A stretch of DNA of 64,000 nucleotides, taken from the NCBI RefSeq assembly GCF_004135735.1, contig NZ_CP012670.1:9123501-9187500 (forward strand), written 5' to 3'. The notes under the pieces are model-generated. The model ran no database searches, was not told where the DNA came from, and worked only from the letters and a program-made list of their open reading frames with translations. Source of the DNA: Sorangium cellulosum. GTDB taxonomy: Bacteria > Myxococcota_A > Polyangia > Polyangiales > Polyangiaceae. This document shows positions 59,805 through 64,000 of this stretch, piece by piece (the first letter of the stretch is position 1; the number at the start of each line of letters is the position of its first letter). The position numbers and the translations under genes were made by a program.

Positions 59805-60190
59805 CCCCAGACGCTCCCGGACGATCGTCCTCTATCAGAACACGCTCCCGGTTGTGTCCCTTCGCACGACGACATCGTCAGCGTGCGGACCAGATCTTCG
59901 AAGAGAAAGGGTCGAACCACAGAGGGCGCAGAGAAGAAGAAGAGAGGCAAGAGTTCTTTTCTTTCTCTCTCCTCCGTGTCCTCTGTGCCTCTGTGGCTCC
60001 AATTCTCCCCCTCACGGACGGGGGACGAGCTCGGCGACGCGGTACTGGCGGGATCCCCGCGCGCTCCCGCGTCGCTCGACGGGGAGAGCACCACGATATC
60101 GTCGGATCGTTCGATTCGATTCCATGGCGGAGCGCGGCGATCGTGTCGAGTCCGCCGGACGGCGCTCACCGCACCTGGCGCGGAGGCCGG
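59805..60190. other. Intergenic region with degenerate inverted repeat
   Basis: No gene is seen in these 386 bp. Bases 59917-59996 hold an imperfect inverted repeat: CCACAGAGGGCGCAGAG on the left and CTCTGTGCCTCTGTGG on the right, with purine-rich then pyrimidine-rich arms between. It is strikingly AT-richer than its surroundings. Such CACAGAGG-type inverted elements are dispersed in many large bacterial genomes. The region lies between convergent genes. Confidence 0.6.
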
Positions 60191-61030
60191 TCAGCTCGCG
60201 CGGGGTCGCTGTCGCCAGAGCGTCATCAGCACGCGGCCGACCTGGAAGACGCGGCCGACGCGGCCTTTCGGGCGGGGGTCGGCGGCGCGGAACGGCTCGG
60301 CGCGGTAGCTCGGGCCCGCGGGCGCCGGCTCGCGCGGGGCGCTCGCGCTGTCCGCGGCGGGGGCGGCGGAGACGGTCGCCGGCCCGAGGCGCCGGTCGAG
60401 GTGCACCTCCACGGCCTCGCCGACCAGGTTGCTCACGTCGCGGTCGTGCTCGATGCAGTGGAGCACCAGCCGGTCCGCGAGCGGATCGGGGAGGTAGACC
60501 GTGACCGCGCGCCGCGAGCGGCCGTCGGCGCCGACGAGCACCGGCGGGACGGCCGGCGGCTCCGGGGCGGTGGCGAGCGCCTGCGGCGGGGCCGCCGCGC
60601 TCGCGGGCTGCGGCGCCGCGGCCAGCTCGGCGCCCTGCTGCGCCTCGGGCGCCTGCTGCGCCTCCGCGGCCTGCGGCGCTACCGACGCCTGCTGCGCCTC
60701 GGGCGCCTGCTGCGCCTCGGGCGCCTGCTGCGCCTCCGCGGCCTGCTGCGCTGCCGGGGCCTGCTGCGCCTCCGCGGCCTGCTGCGCTGCCGGGGCCTGC
60801 TGCGCCTCCGCGGCCTGCTGCGCTGCCGGGGCCTGCCCCTGCTTCGCCTGGGCCGGCGGCCTGGCGTCCTGGGCCCGCCTGTCGGCAGCGGCCTTCGACC
60901 GGGAGCCGGCGGGCCTCGATGCTTTGGTGTCGTGCTCCGCCGCGCCGTCCGTGCCGCCCGCGACGAACGCGTCGACCTTCTCAGGCGACGGCGGCTTTCT
61001 GAGCGAGACCGCGACCTGCTTTTTCGCCAT
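60191..61030 (-). CDS. Ribbon-helix-helix partner of a ParA-type ATPase
   Basis: The protein has 279 residues. The N-terminal PPSPEKVDAFVAGG block is typical of accessory proteins beside orphan ParA genes. A low-complexity region of repeating AQQAPEAQQA units follows (about residues 60-140). Then comes RRAVTVYLPDPLADRLVLHC, a ribbon-helix-helix signature for DNA binding, ending in a Pro/Arg-rich tail. Its start lies inside the end of the ParA gene (50-bp overlap), so the two are translationally linked and probably act together in segregation or positioning. Confidence 0.82.
   Translation of the reverse strand: MAKKQVAVSLRKPPSPEKVDAFVAGGTDGAAEHDTKASRPAGSRSKAAADRRAQDARPPAQAKQGQAPAAQQAAEAQQAPAAQQAAEAQQAPAAQQAAEAQQAPEAQQAPEAQQASVAPQAAEAQQAPEAQQGAELAAAPQPASAAAPPQALATAPEPPAVPPVLVGADGRSRRAVTVYLPDPLADRLVLHCIEHDRDVSNLVGEAVEVHLDRRLGPATVSAAPAADSASAPREPAPAGPSYRAEPFRAADPRPKGRVGRVFQVGRVLMTLWRQRPRAS
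60640..60845 (-). repeat. Tandem repeat coding Ala/Gln-rich linker
   Basis: A roughly 36-bp unit encoding a 12-residue APAAQQAAEAQQ-like motif recurs with degenerate shorter copies in the ParA partner gene. It probably codes for an extended or coiled linker and may vary in length between strains. Confidence 0.8.
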
Positions 61031-61664
61031 GGTGAAGCTTCTCCAGTTCCTCGAGGAGATGGGTGATCTCTTTGGCAGCGGCGTCCCGCGGCGCGTAGTT
61101 CGTGACGCCCTGCCCGCAGGCGAGGGCTTCCTGGTAGGCGATGCGGTAGCCGAGCTCGGTGGAGAGCACCGGCAGCCCCGAGGTCTCGAGCACCCCGCGC
61201 GCCGACTTGCCGAGCGCCGTGCGGCCCTGCTTGCGCGTGATGAGGATGCAGCCCTTGAGCGCGCTCCGCAGGGTGGCCGCCTCGCGGAACACCTCGAGCG
61301 CGGCGGTCAGCGCCCAGGCGTCCGCGGCCGTGGGCCCGCAGGGGTAGATGGCGACGTCGGCGATCATCAGCGCCGACCGGGCGATCTCGCCGTGGCGCGG
61401 CGGGCAGTCGATGACGGTGAGGTCGTACGCGGCGGCGACCTCCGGAAGCTGCCCCGGCTTGTGCATCGAGGCGCCCATGGCCATGACGGTCGGCGTCTCG
61501 TGCCCCGCCTCGGAGGCCACGTCGCCCCACGTGCGGACCGTCCCCTGGGGGTCGGCGTCGACCAGCAGCACCCGCCGGCCCTTCGCCAGCGCGGCCACGG
61601 CGAGGCTGACGGCCGTGGTGCTCTTGCCGATCCCGCCCTTCTGTCCGGTGAGCGCGATGATCAT
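60981..61664 (-). CDS. ParA/MinD-family ATPase
   Basis: The protein has 227 residues. The deviant Walker A box is KGGIGKST (about residues 9-16); VDADPQGT and VIDCPP are the Walker A' and B regions. ATG at 61664 is preferred over GTG at 61673 because AGGGGG lies eight bases upstream of the ATG. It is an orphan ParA without a classical ParB neighbour; the overlapping ribbon-helix-helix gene is the likely partner. It could position plasmid, chromosome or protein cargo; the neighbourhood does not show which. Confidence 0.92.
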   Translation of the reverse strand: MIIALTGQKGGIGKSTTAVSLAVAALAKGRRVLLVDADPQGTVRTWGDVASEAGHETPTVMAMGASMHKPGQLPEVAAAYDLTVIDCPPRHGEIARSALMIADVAIYPCGPTAADAWALTAALEVFREAATLRSALKGCILITRKQGRTALGKSARGVLETSGLPVLSTELGYRIAYQEALACGQGVTNYAPRDAAAKEITHLLEELEKLHHGEKAGRGLAQKAAVA

Positions 61665-61966
61665 AATACCCACCCCCTAGCAGAACCTGCGTCGCGCAGT
61701 CCACTTTCTTGCAATCGCCCACACCGCATCTGGCCGCTCCCGCGCGCGCCGCGGCGGCCTCAGCGCGGGGCAGGGAAATCCGTACGCGGCCGTGAACAGC
61801 GTCGCTGGCCGCGGTCCTGTCGACAGGCTGGGTGGCACCTCACCTATCGGGCTCATCCCTTGTCCTTCCGGGCTGGTGGCTCGCCCGCGCCCCTCGACAG
61901 CGCCGTCCGTCCCACGTTACGCTGAGAAAGGACGGCATCCGTCCCGAGTTACCTCGAGAACGCACG

Positions 61967-63196
61967 ATGACGAGCACGGCTCCCGTTCCCGGCTCCCAGG
62001 AGTTTCCTGAGAGCGCCATGAAGGCTGTCCGCGGCGCGCCCTTTGCGGTGATCGAGTGCGCGGGAAACCTCGACGATCTCGTGGTCGCCGGGTGGAACGC
62101 CGGCGCTGAACACATCTTTGGCTACACCAGCGCCGAGGCGGTGGGTCGTCCCCTGACGGACACGATCTTGAGCGGGCCCGACGGCGAGGCCTGGCGGCGC
62201 GCGCTCGGGCAGGAGGGCGCCGCCCCGCTCCGCTGCACCCATACGAGCAAGGACGGTCGCACCGTGGTGTGCGAGTGGCACCATGCGCCGGTGCTCGACG
62301 ACGCCGGCGGGCCGACGCGGCTGCTCTGCTTCGGGCACGACGTCACGGAGCTGGTGACGGCCGTGGAGGCGCTGAGGCAGCGCGACGTCGTCCTCCGGGC
62401 GATCCTCGGCACGCTGGAGACGGCGGTGACCCGGATGGATCGGGACGGCTATACCGTCTTTCACGAGGGCAAGCTGCTCGATGCGCTCGGCATGAAGCAG
62501 GGCCAGTTCATCGGAATGAACGTGTTCGATCCTCCTCCTGCGCCGATGGACATGGAGCCGCTGCGCCGAGGGGTCCGAGGCGAGTCGATGCGCGCCCGCG
62601 TGGAGGTGTTCGGGACGATCTGGGAGACGTGGGTGATCCCGCTGCGTGACGCGCGGGGGGAGCCGGACGGCGCGGTGAGCGTGGTGCTCGACGCGACGGA
62701 GGCGAAGGTCCGGGAAGACGAGCTGAGGTCGCGGATCGAGCTCATCGAGCGCCAGCAGGAGGTGATCCGCAGCCTGTCGGCGCCGATCATCGAGGTCTGG
62801 GACGGCGTGCTGACGCTGCCGATGGTGGGGGTGGTCGACAGCCAGCGGGCCGCCGAGGTGATGGACAGCCTGCTGGCGGCCATCGTGGACAAGCAGGCTC
62901 GGTTCGCGATCCTGGACCTCACGGGCGTCGAGCTGGTCGACACGAAGACGGCGAGTTATCTCATCGAGCTGGTCCGCGCGATCCGGCTCCTGGGCGCGGA
63001 GGGGGTCATCACGGGGATCCGGCCGAACGTGGCGCAGACGATGGTGGCGCTGGGGCTGGATCTGTCGGGGATCGCGACGAGGGGGAACCTGCGGGCGGGT
63101 CTCAGGCTGTGCATCCAGCGCCTCTCGGCGGGCGGGGCGGCGAACGGCGCGCCGGCGGGCGGCGCGCCCGCGCCGGCGGGCGGCGGGCGGCGCTGA
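61967..63196 (+). CDS. PAS-STAS domain regulator (RsbR-like)
   Basis: This 409-residue protein has two PAS domains (about residues 20-140 and 145-255), a short helix QQEVIRSLSAPIIEVW and a C-terminal STAS domain (about 265-385). The STAS domain carries DLTGVELVDTKTASYL, where RsbR proteins have their phosphorylatable Thr residues. It should sense a small ligand or redox state through the PAS domains and work in a partner-switching or stressosome-like complex. No kinase partner is adjacent. I chose the ATG at 61967, since the longer frame upstream adds only low-complexity sequence. The Gly/Ala/Pro tail is disordered. Confidence 0.88.
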   Translation: MTSTAPVPGSQEFPESAMKAVRGAPFAVIECAGNLDDLVVAGWNAGAEHIFGYTSAEAVGRPLTDTILSGPDGEAWRRALGQEGAAPLRCTHTSKDGRTVVCEWHHAPVLDDAGGPTRLLCFGHDVTELVTAVEALRQRDVVLRAILGTLETAVTRMDRDGYTVFHEGKLLDALGMKQGQFIGMNVFDPPPAPMDMEPLRRGVRGESMRARVEVFGTIWETWVIPLRDARGEPDGAVSVVLDATEAKVREDELRSRIELIERQQEVIRSLSAPIIEVWDGVLTLPMVGVVDSQRAAEVMDSLLAAIVDKQARFAILDLTGVELVDTKTASYLIELVRAIRLLGAEGVITGIRPNVAQTMVALGLDLSGIATRGNLRAGLRLCIQRLSAGGAANGAPAGGAPAPAGGGRR

Positions 63197-63341
63197 GCCG
63201 AGGAGAGGCGACCGCGAGGGCGCAACGAACGCACGGGAGAGGGAACTCACCTTTCTATCCTGAGGGATCCCCTTGTTCTTCGCGGAGCCGGGAATCCATC
63301 GCCCGGCGGGTGGTTGATGCGGCAGTACGGGAAGGGCTAGC

Positions 63342-64000
63342 GCTTCAATGGGGCCGCCGCCTTTCAGCGGCGGAGAGAAATCAGGCGACAGCGTACAGGG
63401 TACGGGAAGGGCTAGCGCTTCAATGGGGCCGCCGCCTTTCAGCGGCGGAGAGGAGCAGATCCGCGCCGCCCTCCCGGGTGCCTGCGTGCTTCAATGGGGC
63501 CGCCGCCTTTCAGCGGCGGAGAGAAGAAGGCCGCCGGGAAGGTGGCGAGAAAGGGGACACCGCTTCAATGGGGCCGCCGCCTTTCAGCGGCGGAGAGGCA
63601 CCCTTCGGATGACGTGGTCCGCGACCACGCCGCCGGCTTCAATGGGGCCGCCGCCTTTCAGCGGCGGAGAGGCTCAAGGGCGGCGAGACCATCCAGGTCC
63701 CCTACTTCAAGCTTCAATGGGGCCGCCGCCTTTCAGCGGCGGAGAGGTGGCGACGGGTCTACGAGCTGGCCGTGGGCCTACGCGCTTCAATGGGGCCGCC
63801 GCCTTTCAGCGGCGGAGAGTGGCTCGACCCGTGCGCCAATGAGCGCCAGCGGGGTATGCTTCAATGGGGCCGCCGCCTTTCAGCGGCGGAGAGGCACCGG
63901 CCGATGTGGGCGGTAGCCTCACGCTCATCGCTTCAATGGGGCCGCCGCCTTTCAGCGGCGGCAAGGCTCGCCATTCCCTCTTCTCGGGCTCCAACCCCAG
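63342..64000 (-). CRISPR. CRISPR array, at least 9 repeats and 8 spacers, continuing past the window
   Basis: Thirty-six-base repeats start at 63342, 63417, 63488, 63562, 63636, 63711, 63784, 63858 and 63930. The first eight are identical; the ninth ends CAAG instead of AGAG. Spacers are 39, 35, 38, 38, 39, 37, 38 and 36 bases, and a ninth begins at 63966. Each repeat has 7-bp stem arms CCGCCGC/GCGGCGG around a 6-base loop. Read on the minus strand, the repeat ends in ATTGAAGC, close to the ATTGAAAC tag typical of type I and III crRNA handles. Transcription is therefore probably leftward from a leader beyond 64000. No cas gene lies in the window. Confidence 0.95.

Noticed and set aside
63109..63994. 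Small open frames at the window end coding repeated GPPPFSGGE peptides.
   Set aside because: They are translations of the CRISPR repeats and spacers, not genes.
1..64000. tRNA or rRNA genes, insertion sequences, integrases and phage genes.
   Set aside because: I looked for cloverleaf-like stretches, transposase motifs and terminal repeats and saw none that I could support.

Overview
The window is very GC-rich, tightly packed DNA that looks like a myxobacterial chromosome, most likely Sorangium/Polyangium-type. The grounds are extreme G/C at third codon positions, giant modular type I polyketide synthases (PKS), a huge cytosolic hybrid histidine kinase with stacked HAMP units, a SWIM/HEAT-repeat protein and a CRISPR array. 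This assignment rests on gene content only.

Region 1 (1-36914, plus strand) is a PKS gene cluster. A truncated PKS (AT-DH-KR-ACP) is followed, through 4-base start/stop overlaps, by a one-module PKS (KS-AT-DH-KR-ACP), a two-module PKS (KS-AT-DH-KR-ACP-KS-AT-DH-KR), and a fourth protein that begins with the missing ACP and continues KS-ACP-ACP-alpha/beta hydrolase-two degenerate aminotransferase-like domains. The line changes from ordinary cis-AT architecture to trans-AT-like architecture partway through the third protein. A flavin monooxygenase is translationally coupled to the fourth PKS. Next come a fatty-acyl-AMP ligase fused to an ACP, a separate KS-AT-KR-ACP-thioesterase PKS, and an FAD-dependent oxidoreductase. 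From the motifs I infer two malonate extensions giving alkenes, then a methylmalonate unit left as a hydroxyl because its DH lacks the catalytic His, then another malonate/alkene unit and an AT-less extension before release.

Region 2 (36978-46982) is a block of possible tailoring genes on both strands: a YCII-like protein; a minus-strand set of Rieske oxygenase, second flavin monooxygenase and aldehyde dehydrogenase; then plus-strand sterol-desaturase-type hydroxylase, glutamate-1-semialdehyde-type aminotransferase and methyltransferase. A convergent minus-strand methyltransferase closes the block, with a strong hairpin between the two methyltransferases. Membership in the PKS pathway is inferred from proximity and enzyme class.

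Region 3 (47180-54692, minus strand) holds a 2170-residue HAMP-array hybrid kinase followed by a small winged-helix regulator and two tiny DUF5985-like membrane proteins. It looks like one signalling operon.

Region 4 (54912-63196) has an HxlR-type regulator divergent from an old-yellow-enzyme ene-reductase with a perfect palindrome between them, a SWIM/HEAT protein, a degenerate inverted-repeat element, a ParA-type ATPase overlapping a ribbon-helix-helix partner, and a PAS-STAS (RsbR-like) regulator.

Region 5 (63342-window end) is a CRISPR array of at least nine 36-bp repeats and eight spacers. No cas genes are visible in the window, and the array probably continues to the right.
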